Of a stretch of 11,685 nucleotides of DNA, positions 1 through 5,884 are shown in pieces. The notes under the pieces are model-generated. The model was given only the letters and a program-made list of their open reading frames with translations, had not been told where the DNA came from and searched no databases. Where the stretch lies: assembly GCA_016296195.1 (NCBI GenBank), contig JAEDJU010000033.1:1-11685 (forward strand), read 5' to 3'. Position 1 is the stretch's first letter. Every line of letters starts with the position of its first letter. Origin of the DNA: Candidatus Methanomethylophilaceae archaeon. Its GTDB lineage: Archaea; Thermoplasmatota; Thermoplasmata; Methanomassiliicoccales; Methanomethylophilaceae. Both the position numbers and the translations under genes were made by a program.

Positions 1-118
1 GGAATCCAGCGACTATTCCTCCGGTGTATCCAATTCCGATTCAACGGATTTATCTGGATTCGGAACAACCAGCGAATCCGGATCGAGCGGCCATTCCTCA
101 TCGGAAAGTAGTCGCTGA
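1..118 (+). CDS. C-terminal end of a serine-rich protein (partial)
   Basis: The frame beginning at base 2 is open from the left edge to a TGA at 116-118 and gives 38 residues, 17 of them Ser, with Gly, Asp, Glu and Thr making up most of the rest. This looks like a disordered, low-complexity tail, not a folded domain. No signal peptide, membrane segment or catalytic motif can be judged because the start lies outside the window. A perfect hairpin 13 nt after the stop fits the end of a + strand transcript. The family and function are unknown. The opposite strand also carries a short acidic open frame here, but it lacks a credible start, so the + reading is preferred with moderate confidence. Confidence 0.45.
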   Translation, partial: ESSDYSSGVSNSDSTDLSGFGTTSESGSSGHSSSESSR

Positions 119-131
119 TCGATTATCAAAC

Positions 132-149
132 AGCCCGGGAAACCGGGCT
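132..149. terminator. Hairpin terminator between convergent transcripts
   Basis: Arms AGCCCGG (132-138) and CCGGGCT (143-149) pair perfectly over 7 bp around a GAAA tetraloop. A short T run follows on the + strand (149-151) and another on the - strand (GTTT). It lies between the end of the serine-rich frame (+) and the 3' end of tRNA-Leu (-), so it could serve both directions. The T tracts are short, so intrinsic termination is inferred. Confidence 0.55.
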
Positions 150-163
150 TTATCCACAATGAA

Positions 164-249
164 TGGTGCCGGGGAAGGGATTTGAACCCTCGAACTACTA
201 AAGACAGGATCCTAAATCCTGCGCCTTTTCCAGACTCGGCAACCCCGGC
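164..249 (-). tRNA. tRNA-Leu (anticodon UAG)
   Basis: Read on the - strand, the 7-bp acceptor stem GCCGGGG (249-243) pairs with CCCCGGC (174-168), followed by discriminator A and an encoded CCA (166-164). The D arm is GCC/GGC with GG in its loop. The anticodon stem CAGGA/TCCTG encloses the 7-nt loop TTTAGGA, which gives anticodon UAG, reading CUA and possibly other CUN leucine codons. A 13-nt variable region makes it a class II tRNA, although I see only weak pairing in that arm. The T arm is GAGGG-TTCAAAT-CCCTT with one G-U pair. No intron is visible. A TATA-like box lies about 28 bp upstream and a hairpin follows the 3' end. Confidence 0.96.
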
Positions 250-273
250 GACATTCCTCGGTATGGACAGGAG

Positions 274-280
274 TTTAATA
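274..280 (-). promoter_or_regulatory. TATA box for tRNA-Leu
   Basis: The - strand reads TATTAAA, centred 28 bp before the 5' end of the mature tRNA. This is the spacing expected for an archaeal TATA box that starts transcription at or just before the tRNA. It sits next to the Fic-like stop codon (283-285), so the tRNA probably has its own promoter in the 33-bp gap. Confidence 0.6.
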
Positions 281-282
281 TG

Positions 283-1305
283 TTATCGGTTCAGCAGCTC
301 TGATTCAGAATCATCATCCGAGCCGTTGTAGACATATCTCATGCCCCTTGTCTTCCCCTCTTTCCTCAGAATCCCTGCTGCAACCAGGGAATCAAGTTTC
401 ATACGTACCGATTGCTCGCCGAGTTCCACCCATGTGGATGCTTCCGTCAACGTGAAGCGTCCCTTCTCCCTGGCTTTGGTCGAGATGATCCTGGTGTTCT
501 CATCCACATTCCTCAACAGGTCTATGGATTCCATGCGATGTATTGATGAGGAGTATGCGTCATGTATCTTTTCTATGGAATGATTGACCAGTTGTGTGTA
601 TGATCCGGTCCTTTCCGCATACATTGCCAGATCTATATATTGGGGTAGTTCCCTGCATAATTCTGATCCTATATCGCAGAGCATGCTGTTCTCGATACCA
701 CAGGCCTCCAGATACATATGGAAAAGCATTGTGGCTGTGATGGAGTTCCCATCATCAAATGGTCTGATGCTTTCAAAACCATTGATCATCAATATTGCTG
801 TTGTTATCGGATCCATGGCCGAGGAATCCATCCATTCCATGAGTCTCGCAAGTTCGTTACGGATGTTCTCGTGTGGGCATGGGGTGAATGATCTGTCATT
901 CGGGGCCGATATTGCCTCTGTGGTTCTGCGATAGTCATCTGCATCCGATTCACCAACCAATCTGCGATGGATATTCCTTATCGTGTTCGTGGACCAGGGT
1001 GGTGAAGATTGTTTGGAAAGGTCGATGGTGTTCAACACGTCTTCCTTTGAGACAGTTTTGGTATCATCCATCTTCCATCCTATTGCATTCTCGATCGAGG
1101 AATGAATCAATCTTGAACGTTCTTCATGTGGTATCAGGTATTCCTCTAAATCGGAGTCCATCTTGATAATTTCTGAAATCATCCTCTTATGCTCATGATC
1201 AAGGAAAACCTCTTGATCGAAAGGATCCCTCATTCTGTGACGTATCTGATATGAATCTAATTTTATTTTTGAATAATCTATTTTTTTATTATAATCAGAT
1301 ACCAT
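283..1305 (-). CDS. Fic-domain protein with a degenerate active-site motif and C-terminal winged helix
   Basis: This 340-aa protein has the layout of Fic/filamentation proteins. An N-terminal helical region carries the family-like stretch IHRRLVGES (112-120), then a YR (125-126) and a Pro-containing segment before the core helices. The Fic motif lies at 181-189. Active Fic AMP-transferases have HPFx(D/E)GNGR there, but this protein reads RPFDDGNSI: the catalytic His is Arg, the second Gly is Ser and the phosphate-binding Arg is Ile. Adenylylation by the usual mechanism is therefore unlikely (inference). Residues about 275-327 resemble a winged helix-turn-helix (TLTEASTWVELGEQSVRMKL), suggesting DNA binding. 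The ATG at 1305 has no clear ribosome site, but a TATA box centred 28 bp upstream implies a leaderless message. GC is about 45% in the stretch I counted, well below the neighbours, and a tRNA gene is adjacent, hinting at horizontal acquisition. The Fic-family call is firm; the role is unknown. Confidence 0.88.
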   Translation of the reverse strand: MVSDYNKKIDYSKIKLDSYQIRHRMRDPFDQEVFLDHEHKRMISEIIKMDSDLEEYLIPHEERSRLIHSSIENAIGWKMDDTKTVSKEDVLNTIDLSKQSSPPWSTNTIRNIHRRLVGESDADDYRRTTEAISAPNDRSFTPCPHENIRNELARLMEWMDSSAMDPITTAILMINGFESIRPFDDGNSITATMLFHMYLEACGIENSMLCDIGSELCRELPQYIDLAMYAERTGSYTQLVNHSIEKIHDAYSSSIHRMESIDLLRNVDENTRIISTKAREKGRFTLTEASTWVELGEQSVRMKLDSLVAAGILRKEGKTRGMRYVYNGSDDDSESELLNR

Positions 1306-1329
1306 AATATCGCATTTATGAGTTTTTCA

Positions 1330-1337
1330 TATTTATA
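1330..1337 (-). promoter_or_regulatory. TATA box of the Fic-like gene
   Basis: The - strand reads TATAAATA, ending 24 nt before the ATG at 1305. With archaeal TATA-to-start spacing, transcription would begin almost at the ATG, which agrees with the absence of a Shine-Dalgarno sequence. The surrounding spacer is almost all A/T, so other TATA-like matches are present; this one is chosen by spacing. Confidence 0.5.
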
Positions 1338-1345
1338 TTATCTTT

Positions 1346-1371
1346 TATTATTATATTATTTTATAATAATA
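1346..1371. repeat. Perfect all-A/T inverted repeat in the QueG-like/Fic-like spacer
   Basis: TATTATTATA (1346-1355) and TATAATAATA (1362-1371) form a perfect 10-bp dyad around a 6-nt spacer, within a 72-bp gap that holds only a handful of G or C bases. It lies 7 bp past the stop of the QueG-like gene and about 40 bp upstream of the Fic-like start, both on the - strand. It could be an A/T terminator hairpin, an operator for the Fic-like gene, or a consequence of composition. Confidence 0.6.
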
Positions 1372-1377
1372 GTATAA

Positions 1378-2145
1378 TCAAATAGGTTTTCTGTAAACTC
1401 TGATAGCAGATACGGCATCATCTGTGGGGCCAGTGATCCTGTCCTTGCCGATGGGACATATGGCGATGCAGCGACCGCAGGGGGAGATACCCTCTTTGGA
1501 CAACCTCTCGGAGTTGCCAACACACAATTTCTTATCGACTATTCCTTCGGGATAATGCTTATCAGGTACTGCCGCAACAGGACATTGTCTTGTACATTTC
1601 AGGCATCCGATGCACAGTTTACCTTCCATAGGTGAATCCGCAGGGATTTCAGCATCTGTGATGACAGATGTGAATCTGATGCGGGGGCCGTTGCGAGGTG
1701 TCAGCAGCATGTTGTTGTATCCGAAATTACCGAGTCCTGCCAGATATGCTGAATGACGATGGGAGAAGAAAGAATCGGGCCTCTGTTTGAGTCCGACGAT
1801 GCCATGATATCCGTCACGGGGAATATAGATCGCATGATGGTCAAGGGCAAGCAATTCCAAGGCGATCCTCTCCCCCACTTGGTCGAGCATGTTGTTGACC
1901 ACACCGTAGAGGTGGTTGTAGTAGATCGACGGGGCTGTATCGAGGATCGTGTTCTGTATCGGGATACCGAAGACAACGACGGATTTTGCATCCGGCATTA
2001 TGTCCTTGGGTCTGCAACCTACCTGAACACGTGATGAGACGAGGGGATCCGTCTCCCATGAATCAGCATCCGCAACACCGAAATCCACTATCCCGTTGTC
2101 TCTGAGAAGGTTTCTGATACGATCTTTCAGTCCCTGAGGGTCCAT
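1378..2145 (-). CDS. QueG-like (COG1600-type) double [4Fe-4S] protein
   Basis: This 255-aa protein resembles the epoxyqueuosine reductase family. An N-terminal alpha/beta domain (about 1-165, with SVVVFGIPI at 55-63 and a Gly-rich stretch LAGLGNFGYNN at 135-145) precedes a ferredoxin-like domain. The first cluster motif is C178, C181, C184 and C188 followed by Pro; the second is C208, C223, C226 and C230 followed by Pro, giving two [4Fe-4S] sites. Bacterial QueG uses cobalamin with these clusters to reduce epoxyqueuosine in tRNA. It is longer there (about 350-380 aa, with C-terminal repeats that are missing here). Archaea make archaeosine, not queuosine, so the substrate is probably different: a small-molecule or corrinoid reductase is possible but unproven. 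The ATG at 2145 is chosen because the N-terminal helix matches the family and no other Met occurs before residue 46. No clear ribosome site is visible. Confidence 0.85.
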   Translation of the reverse strand: MDPQGLKDRIRNLLRDNGIVDFGVADADSWETDPLVSSRVQVGCRPKDIMPDAKSVVVFGIPIQNTILDTAPSIYYNHLYGVVNNMLDQVGERIALELLALDHHAIYIPRDGYHGIVGLKQRPDSFFSHRHSAYLAGLGNFGYNNMLLTPRNGPRIRFTSVITDAEIPADSPMEGKLCIGCLKCTRQCPVAAVPDKHYPEGIVDKKLCVGNSERLSKEGISPCGRCIAICPIGKDRITGPTDDAVSAIRVYRKPI

Positions 2146-2221
2146 GCATCCAGATTATCGGAGGGGTAGAAGCCAGTGTCGGATGGAAAGGAGGATATCC
2201 ATCGGAGACCATCGGTCCTGT

Positions 2222-2545
2222 ATGGTGGATCTCATCGTTGACGGGGAGGAGGCGCTGTCCAAAGGTGACACATACATCGCGAGGGACATCTTCGAGAGGA
2301 TGGCGTTGGATGGCGATCCAGAGGCAATGTACCGCTTGGGACTCATCTACAGGGACGGTGGTAGAGGTGTAGTCTCGGACCGCGAGGAGGCGCGCAGGTG
2401 GTTTTCGCGTGCATCCAAACAAGGTCATGTCAAGGCCCATGACGCACTTCTTGCCATGAATTCGCATTCCGAGTATATCACCGTCTTCACGGAGAAGGGA
2501 TACGGTGGGAACTACGGAGGAGAGATGTCTCGTTTCAGACGGTGA
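2222..2545 (+). CDS. Small Sel1-repeat (TPR-like) protein
   Basis: This protein of about 107 aa has a clear Sel1-like repeat at residues 32-68: DPEAMYRLGLIYRDG followed by ARRWFSRASKQGHVKA. The preceding helix pair (about 5-31, ARDIFERMALDG) looks like a partial repeat. Sel1 repeats are alpha-alpha hairpins that usually bind proteins; the partner is unknown. The C-terminus is Gly/Tyr-rich (GYGGNYGG, 93-100). There is no signal peptide or membrane segment. The start is uncertain. ATGs at 2144 and 2183 are in frame and the first has GAGGG just upstream, but it would overlap the start codon of the divergent QueG-like gene. The extra residues are basic and unlike the family, and third-position GC rises only after 2222, so 2222 is preferred. 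Confidence 0.72.
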   Translation: MVDLIVDGEEALSKGDTYIARDIFERMALDGDPEAMYRLGLIYRDGGRGVVSDREEARRWFSRASKQGHVKAHDALLAMNSHSEYITVFTEKGYGGNYGGEMSRFRR

Positions 2546-2578
2546 TGATCATCGTCAAACATCACCAATCCCGCCAGG

Positions 2579-2586
2579 TTTAATAT
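2579..2586 (+). promoter_or_regulatory. TATA box and ribosome site for iorAB
   Basis: TTTAATAT at 2579-2586 predicts a transcription start near 2608, giving a leader of about 15 nt. That leader contains GAGGT at 2612-2616, 6 nt before the iorA ATG at 2623, a good archaeal Shine-Dalgarno match that fixes the start. Confidence 0.55.
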
Positions 2587-2622
2587 GAATGTACAGATAC
2601 GTCAATTCATTGAGGTTTAAAA

Positions 2623-4440
2623 ATGTCCAATCTACTTGCTGAGGGAGGGAAGCAACTCCTCCTCGGGAACGAGGCCATCGTCAGAGGTCTCCTCGAATCG
2701 GGGACCGGTTTTGCCTCGACCTATCCTGGAACACCTTCTTCCGAGATCGGTAATATCCTCGAGAAGATATCATCCGATGCCGGACTGTATTTCGAATTCT
2801 CCACGAACGAGAAGGTCGCCTTTGAGGTGTCCGCTGCCGCGGCATCCGCAGGTGTCAGATCCTTCACGTTCATGAAGCACGTGGGACTCAATGTCGCCGC
2901 AGACCCCATGATGACATTGGCTTATTCCGGTGTCAGGGGAGGTATGCTCATACTCTCCGCGGACGATCCCTCCGCCCACAGTTCCCAGAACGAGCAGGAC
3001 AATCGCTACTACTCGACACTCGCCCTGCTACCCATGATGGAGCCCTCCACACCCCAGGAGGCCAAGGACATGGTCTCCGAAGCCTATAGGGTTTCCGAGG
3101 AGCTCACCCTCCCTCTGATCTACAGGACCACCACGAGGGTGAACCATGCACGCGGTGTCGTGAACCTGTCGGACAGGGTCCCGCCTGTCGCCAAAGGACA
3201 TTTCGACAAGGACGTCGTCCGTTTCGTCAACGTCCCCGTCAATGCCAGGGTCAACAGGAAGAGACTGCTGGAACTCTACGCCAAGGCGGCTGAGTTGTCC
3301 GAGGCATCCCCGTTGAACTTCATCGAGGGAGACGGTGATATCGGAGTCATCACCTCCGGGGTCTCGTACACCTATGTGAAGGAGTTCGTCAAGGGAGTGT
3401 CCATCCTCAAGATCGGATTCACCAACCCGCTTCCTGAGAAGAAGATCGCATCCTTCATCCAGGGCAAGAAGGCCATCATAGTTGTGGAGGAGTTGGAGCC
3501 CTTCATGGAGGATCAGGTCCTCAGGATATGTGCTCAGAACCACATCGATGTACCAGTATACGGTAAGAGGACTGGTCATCTCCCCAGAGCCTGGGAGTTC
3601 TCGCCCGACACGCTGTCGGGCATCAGGGACCTCGTACAGGTGGAGGAGTTCTCCGAACCCCTGCCCGCATCAACTGTCAAACTTCCCAGCAGACCTCCGA
3701 CACTCTGTGCTGGGTGTCCCCACAGAGGACTCTTCGGTGCAACCAAGAAGGCTGTCGGAAGCAAGGATGTCGTCTACTGTTCCGACATCGGATGCTACAC
3801 ACTGGGTGTACAGCCCCCGTTCAATGCGGCCGATTTCATCATCTGCATGGGAGGAGGTGCAGGGGCCGCGGGAGGGTTCGACCAGTCTACCGATCAGAAG
3901 GCCATAGCGTTCATGGGAGACTCCACGTTCTTTCATTCCGGTGTCCCTCCGCTCGTCAACGCCCTGTTCAACAACCACAAGATCGTGATGGTCATCCTGG
4001 ACAACAGGACCACCGCCATGACGGGACATCAGCCCAATCCCGGTACCGGAAGGGACTTCGGAGGTGTGACCACCGATGCCATCGACATAGAGCAGCTGGT
4101 ACGCGGTGTCGGGGCCAAGTTCGTTGAGACCGTGGATCCCTACGATGTGAAGAGGACCATCCAGGTCATGAAGGATGCCATCGCCTATGACGGTGTTGCA
4201 GTCGTCATATCCAAGTGCCCCTGTCCCCTGGAGCTGAAGAAGAGGAAGATGCTGGAGTCCAAGCGCTGTGTCGTCAATCCAGAGGGATGCATCAAATGCT
4301 ACACATGTCTGAAGACCGTCGCCTGTCCGGCCATCATCAAGGGTGCCGATGGATCGGTCTCCACCGACCCGACCCAGTGCATCGGTTGCGGAATGTGTGC
4401 CAATGTATGTCCCAAGAAGACCATAGAGGTGGTAAGATGA
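2623..4440 (+). CDS. iorA: Indolepyruvate:ferredoxin oxidoreductase, alpha subunit
   Basis: IorA (605 aa) is the large subunit of the cytoplasmic enzyme that converts aryl-2-oxo acids such as indolepyruvate, plus CoA and oxidised ferredoxin, to aryl-acetyl-CoA, CO2 and reduced ferredoxin. In methanogens it can also run in reverse to take up aryl acetates. The N-terminal pyrimidine-binding domain opens with LLLGNEAIVRGLLESG and TYPGTPSSEIGN (12-44). CAGCPHR is at 362-368, and the thiamine-diphosphate motif starts GDS (432-434) and ends near ILDN (458-461). The C-terminal ferredoxin domain has C556, C559, C562, C568 and C586, C589, C592, C596. The first set has a five-residue last gap (CxxCxxCxxxxxCP), a spacing I recall for this family. 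Length and domain order match full-length IorA. It overlaps iorB by four bases (ATGA), so the subunits are translationally coupled. Confidence 0.97.
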   Translation: MSNLLAEGGKQLLLGNEAIVRGLLESGTGFASTYPGTPSSEIGNILEKISSDAGLYFEFSTNEKVAFEVSAAAASAGVRSFTFMKHVGLNVAADPMMTLAYSGVRGGMLILSADDPSAHSSQNEQDNRYYSTLALLPMMEPSTPQEAKDMVSEAYRVSEELTLPLIYRTTTRVNHARGVVNLSDRVPPVAKGHFDKDVVRFVNVPVNARVNRKRLLELYAKAAELSEASPLNFIEGDGDIGVITSGVSYTYVKEFVKGVSILKIGFTNPLPEKKIASFIQGKKAIIVVEELEPFMEDQVLRICAQNHIDVPVYGKRTGHLPRAWEFSPDTLSGIRDLVQVEEFSEPLPASTVKLPSRPPTLCAGCPHRGLFGATKKAVGSKDVVYCSDIGCYTLGVQPPFNAADFIICMGGGAGAAGGFDQSTDQKAIAFMGDSTFFHSGVPPLVNALFNNHKIVMVILDNRTTAMTGHQPNPGTGRDFGGVTTDAIDIEQLVRGVGAKFVETVDPYDVKRTIQVMKDAIAYDGVAVVISKCPCPLELKKRKMLESKRCVVNPEGCIKCYTCLKTVACPAIIKGADGSVSTDPTQCIGCGMCANVCPKKTIEVVR

Positions 4441-5027
4441 AGTACACCGTTCAGATCGTCGGAGTCGGAGGACAGGGTGTCCTCATGGCATCCATGGTTC
4501 TGGGTAACGCCGCGATGGAGATGGGGTTCCAGGTGGCCATGAGCGAGGTCCACGGAATGGCCCAGAGGGGAGGCAGCGTCCTTTCCACGCTCCGTTTCGG
4601 AGATGAGGTCATCAGTCCGCTGGAGGCCGTCGGAAATGCAGACATGATCATGGGATTCGAACCCTCGGAGACCTGCAGGAACATCCAGTTGGCCAACAGG
4701 GATTCCGTCATCCTCATGAATATGGACCCGGTGCTGCCCTCCATGGTCGCCGCCGGTTTCGAGGAGTATCCCGATGTGTCCGACCTCGTGGATTCGGTCA
4801 GGGCCGTAAACGGACATCTTGTCACCATAGATGCGACGAGTCTCGCCATCAAGGCAGGAAAGGCCGTGGCGGCCAACGCCGTCATGATCGGTGCCGTCGC
4901 CGCTCTGGAGGGATTCCCCATACCCAGGGATGTCCTGAAGGATGTCCTCGGCAAGCTCGTTCCCGAGAAGTTCAGGGAACTCAACCTCAAGGCCTTCGAC
5001 ATGGGTTACGAGGCCGCAAGAAACTGA
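4437..5027 (+). CDS. iorB: Indolepyruvate:ferredoxin oxidoreductase, beta subunit
   Basis: IorB (196 aa) is the gamma-domain partner that completes the IorAB complex. The Gly-rich motif IVGVGGQGVLMAS (7-19) and the conserved SEVHGMAQRGGSV (36-48) are hallmarks of the 2-oxoacid:ferredoxin oxidoreductase gamma family. The length matches typical IorB. The ATG at 4437 overlaps the iorA TGA (4438-4440), and GAGGTGG at 4426-4432 lies 4 nt upstream inside iorA, so this start is preferred over longer in-frame starts buried in iorA. The gene ends at a strong hairpin shared with the convergent DNA glycosylase gene. No key motif is missing. Confidence 0.97.
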   Translation: MKYTVQIVGVGGQGVLMASMVLGNAAMEMGFQVAMSEVHGMAQRGGSVLSTLRFGDEVISPLEAVGNADMIMGFEPSETCRNIQLANRDSVILMNMDPVLPSMVAAGFEEYPDVSDLVDSVRAVNGHLVTIDATSLAIKAGKAVAANAVMIGAVAALEGFPIPRDVLKDVLGKLVPEKFRELNLKAFDMGYEAARN

Positions 5028-5054
5028 GAGCAGGGGCCATAAGGCCCTTCTCTC
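5026..5054. terminator. Strong hairpin between convergent iorB and fpg
   Basis: GAGAG (5026-5030) pairs with CTCTC (5050-5054), and AGGGGCC (5032-5038) pairs with GGCCCTT (5043-5049) through one G-T pair, around an ATAA loop with a single bulged C (5031). The stem is about 12 bp and starts within the iorB TGA. It ends 4 bp before the stop of the opposing gene, so it probably insulates both transcripts. No long T run follows on either strand, so how it terminates transcription is inferred. Confidence 0.7.
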
Positions 5055-5058
5055 CCCA

Positions 5059-5880
5059 TCATCTCTGACAGTTGGGGCAGAAGTAGCTGCTCCTGTTGGA
5101 GATCGTTGTTCTCTCGATCGTCATACCACATGTCGGACACGGGTCGCCCTCATGTCCGTACATGACATACGGTGATTCATTCCAGTCACCCTCCCTGTCG
5201 GACAGGTACCATTCCGGTGACCTCAGATCGTCTTCCAAACCCTTCCCCAACACCTTGGGGATAAGTTCGGATATCATTTCCCAATCACCCTTCTCCAATG
5301 TTTCCGCCTTACGGGTGGGACGGATACCGGCCAGGAAGAGGATCTCATCGGCGTAGATGTTGCCGATCCCAGCGATGACGGATTGGTCCAGCAGACACGA
5401 TTTGATGCATCTCCTGCTGTGTCCGACACGACCCTCCAGGTAGAGACGGGTGATCTCTCCACCCATCGGTTCCGGACCGAGATCGGACATCCCCGTGAAG
5501 GTGTCCTCCTCCCCATCTTTCAAAAGCCAGAATCTTCCGAACCTCCGGGGATCGGTGAAACGCAGGTCCGTCCCATCATCCAAGTGGAATATGATGTGGG
5601 TGTGCTTCGACACGGGTTCGTCCGACGACACGGAGTACATCCTCCCAGTCATACGGAGGTGGAACCATATCGAGTCCCCCGAATCGAGGTCGATGGAGAT
5701 GAACTTGCCACGTCTCCCCATGGACACGATGGAACATCCCTCACAGGATGAGGCGAATGTTGTCAGGTCGGGATGCTCCACTATCTCCGGACTGTTCATG
5801 GTCACGGAGACGATGGCCCTGCCTACGGTCTTGGGTTCCAGCATGAGCCTCATGGACTCCACTTCGGGGAGTTCCGGCAT
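5059..5880 (-). CDS. mutM: Formamidopyrimidine-DNA glycosylase (Fpg/MutM family)
   Basis: This 273-aa protein is a full-length Fpg, the base-excision repair enzyme that removes 8-oxoguanine and formamidopyrimidines and cuts the abasic site by beta,delta-elimination. The N-terminus MPELPEVE supplies the Pro2 nucleophile (after Met removal) and Glu3 and Glu6. K59 in GRRGKF, the HLRMTGR loop (74-80) and DPRRFG (110-115) match DNA-contacting elements. The helix-two-turn-helix contains DQSVIAGIGNIYADE (165-179). A C-terminal zinc finger uses C248, C251, C268 and C271, with R263 in the lesion-loop position. All expected residues are present, so it should be active. It begins 4 nt after the stop of the nicotinate phosphoribosyltransferase gene with GTGAT just upstream, indicating one operon. 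Fpg is mainly bacterial, so old transfer into this archaeal lineage is likely. Nei-type specificity cannot be excluded by eye. Confidence 0.95.
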   Translation of the reverse strand: MPELPEVESMRLMLEPKTVGRAIVSVTMNSPEIVEHPDLTTFASSCEGCSIVSMGRRGKFISIDLDSGDSIWFHLRMTGRMYSVSSDEPVSKHTHIIFHLDDGTDLRFTDPRRFGRFWLLKDGEEDTFTGMSDLGPEPMGGEITRLYLEGRVGHSRRCIKSCLLDQSVIAGIGNIYADEILFLAGIRPTRKAETLEKGDWEMISELIPKVLGKGLEDDLRSPEWYLSDREGDWNESPYVMYGHEGDPCPTCGMTIERTTISNRSSYFCPNCQR

Positions 5881-5884
5881 CGTA

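Noticed and set aside
8..127. Short acidic open frame on the - strand, ending with a TAG at 10-8
   Set aside because: It would have to start at a TTG near 127 or run through the hairpin and the tRNA gene. There is no ribosome site, and the hairpin fits better as the end of the + frame and of the tRNA.
341..1166. Several + strand open frames opposite the Fic-like gene
   Set aside because: They are short, overlap one another and show no motifs. The - strand frame shows family conservation along its whole length.
4264..4428. Irregular first cluster motif in IorA (CxxCxxCxxxxxCP)
   Set aside because: I considered it a possible degenerate cluster, but an irregular spacing in this position is, to my recollection, usual for IorA, so it is not treated as unusual.
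4215..4436. Longer upstream start for iorB inside iorA
   Set aside because: The extra residues are an out-of-frame reading of the iorA ferredoxin domain. ATG 4437 with GAGGTGG upstream and the GVGGQG motif nearby is the family-consistent start.
4652..4667. A 16-bp stretch in iorB matching the tRNA-Leu T-arm region (177-192) at 15 of 16 bases
   Set aside because: It encodes the intact, conserved-looking GFEPSE of IorB and lies far from any integrase or disrupted gene, so an attachment site is not supported. Chance is the simplest reading.
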